Assembly (NCBI GenBank): GCA_024760905.1
Contig: CM045733.1
Span: 31,160,001-31,224,000 of the forward strand
Direction: 5' to 3'
Source of the DNA: Plotosus lineatus
Lineage: Eukaryota; Chordata; Actinopteri; Siluriformes; Plotosidae
DNA: 64,000 nt
Both the position numbers and the translations under genes were made by a program. The notes under the pieces are model-generated. The model made no database searches. It saw only the letters and a program-made list of their open reading frames with translations, and had not been told where the DNA came from. Below, one piece after another: positions 1 through 11,171 of the stretch. Position 1 is the first letter of the stretch, and every line of letters starts with the position of its first letter.

Positions 1-527
1 CTGGCATCCTCTTACTCTCTAAGTCCTTATTGAATGTTCTTGTCAGGAAATCTACTGCTACCTCTCCTAGACACTTCCATACCTCCACCGGTATGTCATC
101 AGGACCAACTGCCTTTCCATTCTTCATCCCCTTCAGTGCCATCCTCACTTCACCCTGACTAACCTTTGCTACTTCCTGGTCCTTGATGGTCACCCCTTCG
201 ACTCTTTTTTCTCTCTCATTTTCCTCATTCATCAGCTCTTGGAAGTACTCTTTCCATCTTCCCAGCACACTTCTGTCATCAGTCAATACATTTCCCTCTC
301 TGTCCTTAATCACTCTAACTTGCTGCACGTCCATCCCTTCTTTACTTTCCAACCGAGCATACAAGTCATCATATGCCCTCTGTTTGGCCTTTGACACCGC
401 TACTTTCGCCTTACGCTTTGTCTCCATGTACTCCTGTTTACTCTCTTCGGTCCTCTCAACGTCCCACTTCTTCTTAGCTAACCTCTTCCTTTGTACACAC
501 CCCTGCACTTCCTCATTTCACCAGAGG
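1..527 (-). mobile_element. Expander-like RTE LINE, 5'-truncated, runs off window edge
   Basis: Read on the minus strand this encodes the endonuclease-RT linker and the start of reverse transcriptase: AKKKWDVERTEESKQEY near 480, LGRWKEYFQELMNEENE near 230-280, and KNGKAVGPDDIPVEVWKCLGEV near 60-120. The same peptides occur in the plus-strand copy next door. The 5' break is at about 525, where the opposite-strand copy begins. The 3' part lies outside the window. Confidence 0.85.
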
Positions 528-2940
528 TGAAAGAGTGGTCATTGGGGAAGACTTCAATGAATATGTTGGTGCAGGAAACAGAGGGGACGAGGAAGTGATG
601 GGCAGGTTTGGTATCCAGGACAGGAACGCAGAAGGAAAGATGTTGGTAGATATTGCAAAAAGGATGGAATTGTGGTAAATACTTTCTTCCAGAAGAGACA
701 GGAGCATAGGGTGACTTATAAAACCAGAGCTAGGAGCACACAAGTAGACTACATCTTGTGCAGGCGATGTAATTTGAAGGAAATCAGTGACTGCAAAGTA
801 GTAGTGGGTGAGAGTGTTGCCAAACAGCATAGAATGGTGGTATGCAGGATGACACTGATGGTGAGGATGGTGAAGAAGGCTAAGGCAGAGCAAAAGACAA
901 AGTGGTGGAAGTTGAAAAGAGTGTCGTGTTGTCTTCAAGGAGGAGTTGTAACAGGCTTTGGGTGGTCAGGAAGTGCTTCCAGATGACTGGACAACCACAG
1001 CAAATATGATCAGGGAGACAGGTAGGAGAATACTTGGTGTGTCCTCTGGAAGGAGAGTAGAGAAGGAGACTTGATGGTGGAATGAGGACGTGCAGGAGTG
1101 TGTACAAAGGAAGAGGTTAGCTAAGAAGAAGTGGAACATTGAGAGGACAGAAGAGAGTAAACAGGAGTACAGGGAGACACAGCGTAAGGCGAAAGTAGCA
1201 GTGGCCTATTGTATGATAGGTTGGACAGTAAGGAGGGAGAAAATGATCTACACAGGTTGGCACAGTAGAGAGCTAGAGATGGGAAGGGCGTCCAGCAAGT
1301 TAGATTGATAAAGGACAGAGAGGGAACTGTATTGACTGATGACGGAAGTGTGCAGGGAAGATGGAAAGAGTACTTTGAAGAGCTGATGAATGAGGAAAAT
1401 GAGAGAGAAAAAAGAGTAGAAGAGGTGACCATTGAGGAGCAGGAAGTAGCAAAGGTTAGTAAGGGTGAAGTGAGGAGGGCACTGAAGAGGATGAAAAATG
1501 GAAAGGCAGTTGGTCCTGATGATATACCTGTGGAGGTATGGAAGTATCTAGGAGTGGTAGCAGTAGATTTTCTGACAAGAACATTCAACAAGTTCTTAGA
1601 GAGTGAGCAGATGCTGGAGGAATTGGGAAGTGTGATGGTGCCCATTTAAGAACAAGGGAGACGTTGTGGCAACTACAGAGGGATAAAGTTGATGAGCCAT
1701 ACGATGAAGTTATGGGAAAGAATTTTGGAAGCTAGACTAAAGAGGCCAGCATTTGTGAGCAACAGTTTGGTTTCATGCCAAGAAAGAGCACCACAGATGC
1801 AGTGTTTGCTTTGAGGATGTTAATGGAGAAATACAGAGAAGGTCAGAGGGAACTGCACTGTGCCTTTGTGGATCTGGAGAAAGCATATGACAGGGTGCCA
1901 AGAGAAGAACTGTGGTATTGCATGAGGAAATCTGGAGTGGCAGAGAAGTATGTTAGAGTGGTGCAGGACATGTATGAGAGATGTAAGACAGTGGTGAGGT
2001 GTGCTGTCGGCGTGACCGACACATTCAAGGTGGAGGTGGGACTGCATCAAAGATCAGCTCTGAGCCCCTTCTTGTTTGCGATGGTGATGGACAGGCTGAC
2101 AGACGAGGTTAGGTAAGAATCTCCATGGACTATGATGTTTGCCGATGACATTGTGATCTGTAGTGAGAGCAGAGAACAGGTGGAGGAAAATCTAGAGAGG
2201 TGGAGGTATGCCCTGGAAAGGAGAGGAATGAAGGTTAGCCTCAGAAAATCAGAATACATGTGTGTGAATGAGAAGGACCCAGGAGGAATGGTGATGTTAC
2301 AGGGAGCAGAGGTGAGGAAGGTGGAGGATTTTAAGTACTTAGGCTCAACAATCCAGAGCAATGAAGAGTGTGGAAAAGAGGTCAAGAAACATGTTCAGGC
2401 AGGCTGGAATGGTTGGAGAAAAGTGTCCAGTGTGATGTGCGATAGGAGAGTGTCAGCAAGAATGAAAGGAAAAGTGTACAAGACGGTGTTGAGACTAGCG
2501 ATGTTGTATGGCCTAGAAACAGTGGCGCTGAGGAAAAGGCAGGAGACAGAGCTGGAGGTAGCAGAGATGAAAATGCTGAGGTTCTCGCTGGGAGTAACGA
2601 GGATGGATAGGATCAGGAATGAGTACATCATCGGGACAGCCCATGTAAGCTGTTTTGGAGACAAAGTCAGAAAGGCTAGATTGAGATGGTTTGGACATGT
2701 ACAGAGGATGGATAGAGAGTATATTGACAGTAGGATGCTGAGGTTGGAATTACCAGGCAGAAGGCCTAGAGGAAGACCAAAGAAGAGATTTATGGATGTG
2801 GTGAAGGAAGACATGAAGGTCATTGGAGTAAGAGAAGTAGATGCAGAGGACAGGGCGAGATGGAGGCGGATGGTTTGCTGTGGCGACCCCTGAAGGGAAT
2901 AGCCGAAAGGAAAAGAAGATTATTATTATTATTATTTCAT
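528..2940 (+). mobile_element. Expander-like RTE LINE, 5'-truncated, 3' end intact
   Basis: A non-LTR retrotransposon of RTE type. Order: C-terminal part of the AP endonuclease (VIGEDFNEYVGAGNRGDEE near 540, then QVDYILCRRCN near 745), linker, reverse transcriptase, C-terminal domain. Frameshifts and stops break it several times (for example near 670, 1075, 1645 and 2115). The 3' untranslated region is very short: the ORF ends CGDP, stop, then a tail related to GGGAATAGCCGAAAGG and an ATT repeat (2917-2937), as expected for RTE elements. No target duplication was found because the 5' end abuts another copy. Confidence 0.88.
1305..2893 (+). pseudogene. Reverse transcriptase of the RTE LINE, disrupted
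   Basis: Three open segments make up the RT. Positions 1305-1649 hold the region before the palm (GKAVGPDDIPVEVWK). Positions 1775-2116 carry AFVDLEKAYDRVPREELWY, an RT motif A region, and VGLHQRSALSPFLF, an RT motif B region where the family usually has QGSALSP. Positions 2132-2893 begin MMFADDIVICSES, the catalytic FADD box, and run through WNGWRKVS, LYGLETVALRKRQE and RLRWFGHVQRMD to the stop after CGDP. A frameshift near 1645-1775 and a stop near 2115 (VR then TAA) break the frame, so it is not expected to be active. Confidence 0.85.
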
Positions 2941-3067
2941 ATGCAGCAGAGAGGGATCGGGTGATCCTGGCACAGTCAGGCTAGTTAGGCTCATCATCAG
3001 CTCAGGGCCCTCACCCTCTCCACACACAGCCCAGACAGTGAATGGGAGTTCTCCCAGGAAGCCCCGC

Positions 3068-3472
3068 CTAGTCAAACCCACTAAGAACTTTCCGGAGAAT
3101 ATGGAGACTCCCCAACACTGCAGCCTTCTGCATTGCCCAAACTGTCAGAATGGCTGTGCTCCCGGTAGCAAACCTGGGCACACTCTTGATCTGTGTTAAT
3201 AGATCGGGAGGTACCAAACCGAGGGCGCCGAGAACAATGGTGTGTCGGACAACTTTGTACTTTGGATACAAGCGAGACATTTCAAAGGCGAGATCTGCAT
3301 ATTTTGCATGCTTCTCCTGAATCTTGTCAATCACATTGCTGTCAAAAGGGACAGAAAATTCAATAATAATAATAATTCCATTGGATTTATCAAAAAGGAC
3401 AAGATCAGGTTTGTTGGCTTCAACTCTCCTCAGGCTGTTACTCAACTGATCCATCATTGATTGCCTTTCCAT
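3068..3472 (-). pseudogene. C-terminal restriction-like endonuclease domain of the LINE
   Basis: A 134-codon open frame with ANKPDLVLFDKSNG followed by IIIIEFSVPFDSNVIDKIQ, KHAKYADLAFEMSRLYP and TIVLGALGLVPPDLL. The PD then E spacing matches the PD-(D/E)xK nuclease fold found at the C-terminus of R2/NeSL/Dong-type non-LTR elements, which nicks the target DNA. The ATG is internal to the original polyprotein. The run of isoleucines comes from a small AAT repeat expansion at 3363-3376, which may have changed the core next to the catalytic Glu. Confidence 0.7.
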
Positions 3473-3499
3473 GTTTTAAATGAAGAATGTTACATTTAT

Positions 3500-4540
3500 C
3501 AAGTCCGAAAGTCATACCAATATCTTGTGAAAAGGTCTCGACAAGGAGAATTTGTTTCTTCAAGTGTAATCTCCTTTGGCAATCAGCTTGATGTCATCCA
3601 TGTCAAGGAGATGAGTAAGAGGTGTTGGGGATCTGTACTGTGGAGGTCCTGGATGATAAAGTTCCTCTTTATTGAGTAAAAAAACTCAAGGGATTAAGTG
3701 ACAAGAAAAAAAGCAGAGGACTAAAAGAATCCCCCTGGAATATTCCTCTCTTAATTCAAATAGGTTCTGAAGTCTTATCCTGACCTTGCAAGTACATCTC
3801 AAGCTGAGTTGACCAGCAACTCATTAAAGACTTGAATAATGGAGTAATCGCTCAGGTAGGCCGACACATTGCAAAGACTTCAGAATCCATTCATGAGGGA
3901 CAAAGTCGTATGATTTTTTTGTAGTCCATCCAGCACATTGAGAAGTTGCGGTGGAAAGTTTTAGCCTCTTCAAGTATTATTTTCTGGACCAATAACTGAT
4001 CCTTGCATCCTCAACATCCCTTTTTGGCTCCCTTTTACTCTGGGTAAATACTTTCATTGGAGGAGCAATAGGATGACACAAGATTTGTCAAACACCCTGT
4101 AAAGATTTTGTACATAGTATTCAGGCAGGTAATAGGGCGACAATTTTTAGGACCTGTCCAGTCTCCTTTCTTTGGGAGGGGTATTGTGTGACCTTTACAG
4201 ACCCAAGGAGGGATATCTCCTGTGTCCATCAAAGAATTACAACGAGTGAGCAGATGTGGTTGGACACAGGGGAACAGTTTCCAAAACCGATTTTGATTGC
4301 TGTCAGGTCCTGGAGCTGTGTTAGATTTGGACATTTTTATTGTTTTCTTCAGGCAGTCTGAAGTAATGAGATACAGCAATGGTGGATTAAAGTTTTCTTA
4401 CGTAGCTTTGCTGTATTCTTCCACCCATGGTTCCTCAAGGTTACAGTTGCCGGGTATAGACCACAACTGTGACCAAAACCTCTCACTGCTTCCATGGGTG
4501 GTCTCTGGTCGTCATTACTTTGTAGGTGCATTTAGTTGCC
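3500..4540 (-). pseudogene. Reverse transcriptase of the restriction-like-endonuclease LINE, broken
   Basis: Open frame 4379-4035 encodes SKSNTAPGPDSNQNRFWKL, GDIPPWVCKGHTIPLPKKGDW and RPITCLNTMYKIF, the N-terminal RT motifs of R2-like elements. Upstream, 4531-4380 in another frame gives remnants of the FW..LW..EEPWVEEY region. Downstream, motif A and B regions are not recognisable, but the YxDD-equivalent MDDIKL (near 3595) and a following FGLDKC (near 3515) are. It is a pseudogene. Confidence 0.7.
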
Positions 4541-5385
4541 TGTAAAATTGCTTATCGTTGGTTTTAAATATTTTGTTTTGTCTAATGAATTGATTCTTCT
4601 TTTCCCATTTTCTTTTTCTCTCTGTCCAAATCTTAACCTTTGCCTTAAGGGAATCAAATATTTGAAGGAGAATTTTTTTCCTTAGTTGTTTTGTATTTTG
4701 CCTTTAAATTTCTCCAAATTGTCTTTTGTCTTCTTGACATTGACTTGCCATGAGATCTTAATTTAAGGCAAAGCCACGACATGCCACGACATGTCTTTCC
4801 TTGTTTCTTTTAATTTACGTTGAAACGTTGGGAAGAGGGGAGAGAAGGATGCGGGCATTCATCTGCAATTAAAGGTCTGCCTCTATCCGAATGTTGGGTA
4901 CTTGAGAAGGTACCTGACCACTTGCAGGGAAATCATCATCTGCATCACGATGCATGTAGATCTTTAATCGCCGGAGTTGATCTCGCAAATTTTGTTGGGT
5001 CAGGTAAGCATACAAAGGGTTGGCATTGTCCCAATGTTGCTTTAGCGACTTGCCATTGATACATGGATTTTCAGGCCAACCAGTCGCCTTCGCACACTCA
5101 AGTAGTGTAGATTTTAGATGGTTTGTCCAAGATATTCGTGGACAAGTTCTTTGCCTCCCCCTGGGGCAAGTCCCATTTCCAGTTTGGCAGTTTTGATTAC
5201 CAGAGGGAGGCTGACTGCGCTGCGGAAGTGAAAGATTATTATTATTTTTTTTTCCCCGTTCAGTAACCTAGTTGTAAACCAGCATCGGGGGGGGGGGGGT
5301 CAGTCCTAACTGGGTGATGTACGTTTACTTCAGAGAAAATCCCCTATCCAGTCCCACCATGCAGAGGCGTACATCATCAGGTCCC

Positions 5386-5390
<5 letters not shown>

Positions 5391-5432
<42 letters not shown>

Positions 5433-5460
5433 GTCATCATCATCATCATCACTGTCATCA
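5391..5460. repeat. (TTA)n then (TCA)n microsatellite
   Basis: About 14 TTA units followed by about 9 ATC/TCA units. A G homopolymer lies close by at 5287-5300. The short ORF across it (poly-Leu/poly-Ser) is an artefact. Confidence 0.97.
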
Positions 5461-6160
5461 TCGTTCATATACATTATGATGCTTAAGAAATGCTGGGAAA
5501 TTTCAGTATAAGCTATGTTCTGAAGACCAATGATTGTAGTTGAATTTTGTTTGACATTTGAACCACATTATGGTCATTTCCTAAATATGTCTTTACTGTC
5601 CTGGTTTTAGACCTTTTATTCATCCATAACTAATACCTAATTCATCTATTTTATATCTCACATCTTTCTCTACATTTTGCATTTGGTTGCATATTGGAAT
5701 GGACTTTTAGAAAATTTCAGTTTTTTTAATATATCAATTTTTATCTGGCGAACTAAGGAAGCTATTGGCAGTCCAAACTTTGTGATGAGTTAATCATTTG
5801 TTATTCAAAATCTGCCCCCCCCCCCATTTTTTTAATATATAAGATTTTTCTCCATTTCATCTATAACTGTGACAACAGAGACAGCTAATTCAGTCTCAAC
5901 CTAAGAAGGACCCATTGAATCAGACTTGCAAATTCACCCTCTCATTTAGCATCTACTAATGGGATTTTGTATAGATAAGTGCCTGTGTGTGTCCATGTGT
6001 TTTGCATTTGTTTGATTGTCATTAGAACATAAATTGGAGAGCATAGACAGCAGCATATCTGTTTCTATTTAATGCTTGGCTGTTAATTCATACACAGGTA
6101 GTGATAGTAGGACTAGTAGATAGAAATATTTCCACATCTCTACATTAGTATGTTAATTAG
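5461..6160. other. No gene seen; AT-rich unique-looking sequence
   Basis: No ORF with recognisable content and no splice-flanked coding stretch. There are short T and C homopolymers only (for example 5815-5826). Confidence 0.6.
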
Positions 6161-6162
6161 TA

Positions 6163-6425
6163 TTATTCATTCATTCATTCATTTTCTGAACGGCTTAATC
6201 CTAAGTAGGGTCGCAGGGAGGCTGGCGCCCATCTCAGTTGACTCTGGGCTAGAGTAGAGTACACCCTTGACAGCTCGCCAGGCCATCGCAGGGCAGAAAC
6301 ACGCTGACGGCTATGCAGCCTACTCTTGATGAAAGTCAGCAATGATTCTTTTACATGCCTCTCAACACATACAGTGAGAGACGTAGTCAGCCTTTGATAA
6401 CCCAGTTAGCTGCACTGGAAGTTAA
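6163..6425 (-). mobile_element. tRNA-SINE family A, tail-A type, 5'-truncated
   Basis: Starts on the plus strand with ATTC repeats and TTTTCTGAACGGCTTAATCC and ends near TTAGCTGCACTGG. This is the reverse complement of the SINE body and tail A (GGATTAAGCGGTTCAGAAAATG plus ATGA repeats). The tRNA-like head is missing. Confidence 0.82.
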
Positions 6426-6999
6426 TTAGTATTGCTGCAGTAGAAATACACAGCAGTGTATTATTGTTGAAAATATTGTTGTTGGGCATTCTTATTGGTC
6501 ATTGTGTACAGTGTGGACAGTATTATATTATTACATATAGAAATGGAAATTATTGCTACCTGCAGTACATTATATACTGTATTTACAGTTCACTTCTCCC
6601 CCATATGGTGAATTTCATAGGAAGGGTATAATCTCAAATGACATGCCCACTTCCTAGATCTAAAACATAAAAATACCTGGGTGGTAGCTACATAATACTG
6701 TTAATAAGTAATAATTGCATTTAATGAGAAGATGGGTAATTTTTTTTTTTTTTTAATTGGCATATGAGCCTAGAAGTGTAAACATTTGCAAGGACCCCAA
6801 AGGTAACCCCTTTTTTTTTCACATATTTGTCTGCCCTGGCACAGATAGGGCAACTGGATCACAATGAGGTTCCACTGAGGATCTGAAACCCCAAATTCCA
6901 ACAAAGCCCCCTGCCTCCCCTATTGACTGTTTTAGGCTTCCTTTAATCATACTAAAGAATTCTGACACTATTGGCTGCATTTTCAAGGATTAGCCATCC
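6426..6999. other. No gene seen
   Basis: AT-rich sequence with a T homopolymer near 6739-6754. No coding or repeat family was recognised with confidence. Confidence 0.5.
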
Positions 7000-7320
7000 A
7001 TCTATTTGCAGAAACACTTAATCCTACTAGGATTAGGGCATGGTATGCCCTGAACAGTTTACTAGTACATCTTAGGTCCAACACACATACACACACTCAC
7101 ACCTACTCACATTCATACCAAGTTCAATTGTCAATCGTCACTGCATGTTTATGGACTTCGAAAGGACCCCAAAGTACCCCAAGAATAACCATGCATATGT
7201 TTGCAGAACATGCAGACCCCACACAGGCACACACTTCCTGAGCTCAGAACTTGAAACCAAAACATTTTTGTAGTGAGGCGAACATGTTAACCACTACACT
7301 TCTGTGTCACCTACACAGAT
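7000..7320 (-). repeat. Degenerate fish SINE/LINE 3'-type repeat
   Basis: Reads like the common fish interspersed repeat with the phrases CCCTGAACAG, ACACTCACACCTACTCACATTC, CATGTTTATGGACTTCG, AACATGCAGACCCCACAC and, at the end, GTGAGGCGAACATGTTAACC. It is heavily mutated. Related degenerate pieces lie at 34357-34590 and 42760-42832. Confidence 0.65.
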
Positions 7321-7329
7321 ACATTTAGT

Positions 7330-8780
7330 CAAATTTAGGTATTGCAAACTAGAAGTTAAGAAGCAATATGCCCTTAAAGCAGATGGATTCATAACCAGGA
7401 GGACAAATCTCAGAGGACACCAAGTGAAGATTAATGAGGACAAATATGGTTCCAGAGCTTTAAGTGAACTAACTTGCACAATCTTCCCATTATTTGAAGT
7501 ATAGAACAGTTTAGTTAAGTGATACCATAGCACAGTGGAGGATCCAGAAACTTGACTTGGAAAGAACTACTAACATCATGCAACTTGATCATCAGAATTA
7601 AAACTATGGGACATGAACTTATCGCTACACAATTTCTGTATTTGACACTAGTATTTTATTCAGTTTTTATAAGCCACAGCACACACTTACTATAAACGAT
7701 GATGAAAACCTGGTGGATCAGCTATTGAACACTTGTCAGCAAGAACATAGTTTGAAAGGGGCATTTCGCTAAGCAAAAATCAATACGTGGTTGCTTTTCT
7801 CCTACTAGACAGTCGAAAGGCCCTATCAATAAAATTTCCTACTTGTGTTTTAGCACTGGCTGCATCAAAAATGTGTGCATCATGTGTGGAAACACAGAAA
7901 CATGCTACCAATGAGCATAGAAGACATCTCCAAAAGGTGTCTACTATTTTATCAAAAATGCCATTGTAAATAAACACTTTTTATCTCCGATTAAATATTA
8001 AGAATTGTTCACATCTGATGAATTCTGATTTCCATACAAACTTTATGTTTAATCAGAAAGCAGTGTCTGGCCGAGATCTGGGCACATCACAGAAGAGACA
8101 TCAGTGTCACAGAAGGTCTGGAGCATGATGTAAGTGCTGTAATACTTATTAAATAAACACAGGCAGAAGAAACAATAAGTAAGTGTAGCTAAAAGGGTTA
8201 AACAGAAAACTTTGCAAAGTAAAATAATAAAAAAGATAATAAAACAAGGCCTAGTAAGTACTAAGTAATTAACAATTAGTACTAAGTAATTAACAATTGA
8301 ATGTTGTCAGCAACCAGCTGGTTTGGGTGATTGGGCACAAGATCTATCCCACCTGCGAAAATCTATAATGCTCATCTCTAATTTTCTGCCACACCAGGCA
8401 TGGGGCAGAATTTAAATGCAGACCTCATAACAATATATTTGGGGGTTGTTTGAAGTACACCCCCAACAGTGAAAAATAACTCACATGTCACAGGATGGCA
8501 GAGAGATAAACAACATTAGATGGCACAAATGGGTCATTTAGAATAGCCAGCTGACATAATGTGACCTACTTGCTTTAAGGTGACCGTACTAAGGTGGCAG
8601 TACAGCACTGTGCTGCCCCTGTAAATGGAGTACATTCCAAAGCACACACACTAACTACAACACATCAAACCTAGGGCACTTTATAGGGTTGATTGATCTA
8701 CAAATAAGGCTGTAGCAGTCAAACATGTCAAAAATTATTTTTTTTGCATGCTGTTTTTCTGGAGTTTCTAATTTAGTATA
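7330..8780. other. No gene seen; unique-looking sequence
   Basis: Short ORFs (for example 7787-7969 and 7304-7504) have no recognisable motif. There is a small local duplication TAAGTAATTAACAATT at 8262-8298. Confidence 0.5.
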
Positions 8781-8783
8781 GAT

Positions 8784-11007
8784 AGTACTTGCAAAAGTAC
8801 TTTTTACTTTCTTCCAGAAGAGACACGAGCATAGGGTGACTTATAAAAGCGGAGGTAGGTGCACACAGGTAGACTACATCTTGTGTAGGCGATGTAATTT
8901 GAATGAAGTCAGTGACTGCAAAGTAGTAGTGGGTGAGAGTGTTACCAAACAGCATAGGATGGTGGTGTACAGGATGACGCTGATGGTGAGGAAGGTGAAG
9001 AAGGCAAAGGCAGGGCAGAAGACAAAGTGGTGGAAGCTGAAAAAGGAAGAGTGTCGTGTTGTCTTCAAGGAGGAGTTGAAACAGGCTTTGGGTGGTCAGG
9101 AAGTGCTTCCAGATGACTGGACAACCCGAGCAAATGTGATCAGGGAGACAGGTAGGAGAGCACTTGGTGTGTTCTCTGGAAGTAAAGTAAATAAGGAGAA
9201 TTAGGTGGTGGAATGAGGAAGTGCAGGGGTGTGTACAAAGGAAGAGGTTAGCTAAGAAGTGGGACATTGAGAGGACAGGAGTACAGGGAGTCACAGCATA
9301 AGGTGAAGGTAGCAGTGTCAAAGGCCAAACAGAGGGCGTATGATGACTTGTATGCTGGGTTGGACAGGAGGGAGAAAATGATTTATACAGGTTGGCAGAG
9401 TAGAGAGATCGAGATGGGAAGGACGTGCAGCAAGTTAGAGTGATAAAGGACAGAGAGGGAAATGTATTGACTGATGACAGAAGTGTGCTGGGACGATGGA
9501 AAGAGTACTTTGAAGAGCTGATGAATGAGGAAAATGAGAGAGAGAAAAAAAGAGTAGAATAGGTGATCATTGAGGAGCAGGAAGTAGCAAAGATTAGTAA
9601 GGGTGAAGTGAGGAGGTCATTGAAGAGGATGAAGAGTGGAGAGGCAGTTGGTCCTGATGACATACCTGTGGAGGTATCGAAGTGTCTCAGTGAGGTAGCA
9701 GTAGATTTTCTGATAAGATCATTCAACAAGGTCTTAGAGAGTGAGCAGATGCCGGAGGAATGGAGGAGAAGTGTGTTGGTGCCCATTTTTAAGAACAAGG
9801 GAGACGTGCAGAGTTGTGGCAACTACAGAGGGATAAAGTTGATGAGCCATACGATGAAGTTATGGGAAAGAATTTTGGAAGCTAGACTAAGGGCAGAGGT
9901 CAACATTTGTGAACAACAGTTTGGTTTCATGCCAAGAATGAGCATCACAGATGCAGTGTTGGCTTTGAGGATATGAATAGAAAAGTACAGAGAAGGCCAG
10001 AGGGAGCTGCATTGTGCTTTTGTGGATCTGGAGAAAGCATATGACAGGGTACCGAGAGAGGAACTGTGGTATTGCACGAGGAAGTCTGGAGTGGCAGAGA
10101 AGTATATTAGAGTGGGCAGGACATGTATGAGAGATGTAAGACAGTGGTGAGGTGTGCTGTCGGTGTGACAGAAGAGTCATTGTGGAGGTGGGACTGCATC
10201 AAGGTGGAGGTGGGACTGCATCAAGGGTAAGCTCTGAGCCCCTTCTTGTTTGCTATGGTGATGGACAGGCTGACAGACGAGGTTAGACAACAATTTTGAT
10301 GGACTATGATGTTTGCGGATGACATTATGATCTGTAGTGAGAGCAGAGAACAAGTGGAGGGAAATCTAGAGAGAGAGAGTGGTATGCCCCATAAAGGAGA
10401 CGAAAGAAGGTTAGCCTCACTAAGACAGAACATGTGTGTGAATGAGAAGGGCCCAAGAGGAACAGTGAGGTTATAGGGAGCAGAGATAAAGAACGTGGAG
10501 GATTTTATGTCCGGTGTGATGCATGATAGGAAGGTATCGGCAAGAATGAAAGGAAAAGTGTTCAAGACGATGATGAGGCTAGCTATGGTGTATGGTTTAG
10601 AAACAGTGGCACTGAGGAAAAGACTGAGGAGGCAGAGCTGGAGGTAGCAGAGATGAAAATGTTGAGGTTCTCTCTGGAAGTCACAAGGATGGATAGGATC
10701 AGGAATGAGTACATCAGAGGGACAGCACATGTTAGAGATATTGAAGACAAAGTCAGAGAGGCTAGATTGAGATGGTTTGGACATGTACAGAGTAGGGATG
10801 GTGAATATATTGGTAGTCGGATGCTGTGTTTGGTACTGCTAGGCAAAAGGCCTAGAGGAAGACCAAAGGAGAGATTTATAGATGTGGTGAAGGAGGACAT
10901 GAAGGTCATTGGCGTAAGAGAAGATGCAGAGGACAGGGTGAGATAGAGGCAGATGTGTGGCCACCCCTGAAGGAAACAGCTGAAAGGAAAATAAGTACTT
11001 GCAAAAG
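8784..11007 (+). mobile_element. Expander-like RTE LINE, 5'-truncated, flanked by 14-bp target duplication
   Basis: The copy proper is 8798-10993. It is bracketed by AGTACTTGCAAAAG at 8784-8797 and 10994-11007, a target-site duplication that defines both ends. It starts inside the AP-endonuclease region (TYKSGGRCTQVDYILCRRCN) and runs through the RT to the C-terminal GRPKERFIDVVKEDMKVIG and the short GAAACAGCTGAAAGG tail, with no ATT repeat. Frameshifts are many. RT segments include VGPDDIPVEVSKCLSEVAV (9563-9976). The duplication between 10181 and 10230 (GTGGAGGTGGGACTGCATCAAGG appears twice) and the loss of about 100 bases near 10505 are copy-specific damage. Confidence 0.93.
9563..10946 (+). 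pseudogene. Reverse transcriptase of this RTE copy, disrupted
   Basis: Segments: 9563-9976 is the N-terminal RT part up to RMSITDAVLALRI, then a stop. Around 10010-10110 are the VDLEKAYDRV motif A and DLEK codons in another frame. Near 10309-10330 is FADDIMICSES, the catalytic box. Segment 10653-10946 is the C-terminal part with LRWFGHVQSRDGEYIGSRML. There are multiple frameshifts and an internal loss after the EDF codons near 10505, so it cannot encode an active enzyme. Confidence 0.82.
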
Positions 11008-11171
11008 GAAAGTCACATCTTTTGCTTTAAGATACAGCTCAAGACTCATTATTACAGTTTTTATAAACTGAACATGGTTGTGTGGTTAAAATCGCCATGC
11101 ATGAAATCAGTAAATGTTTAAGTTGCAGTTGGAAACCTGACAGCCAGAGCTTCTTGTGGAATCCAGTTATA

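Larger units (their letters stand above)
2941..5225 (-). mobile_element. LINE remnant with restriction-like endonuclease (R2/NeSL/Dong-type)
   Basis: The minus strand holds, from 5' to 3', an upstream region (about 5225-4540), RT (about 4530-3500) and a C-terminal domain (3472-3068). The RT shows APGPDSNQNRFWKLFPCVQP and KKGDWTGPKNCRPITCLNTMYK, plus a MDDIKL box near 3600 in place of FADD and DIGMTFGLDKC near 3520. The C-terminal domain fits the PD-(D/E)xK restriction-like endonuclease of R2-group LINEs rather than an AP endonuclease. Many stops and frameshifts indicate an old copy. The 3' end abuts the ATT tail of the RTE copy near 2940. Exact clade unresolved. Confidence 0.75.

Noticed and set aside
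183..530. Plus-strand ORFs rich in Ser/Leu/Cys over minus-strand LINE copies (also 8773-9822, 22489-22860, 33591-34157, 47970-48950, 57416-57859)
   Set aside because: They are antisense shadows of the LINE reading frame; the LINE peptides are recognised on the other strand.
672..986. Host gene resembling craniofacial development protein 2
   Set aside because: That name is often given to AP-endonuclease domains of RTE LINEs; here it is followed by RT and a LINE tail.
1315..1345. Another hammerhead core at a CTGATGA within the RTE ORF
   Set aside because: No stem II and no GAAA at the right distance; it is coding sequence (LTDDG).
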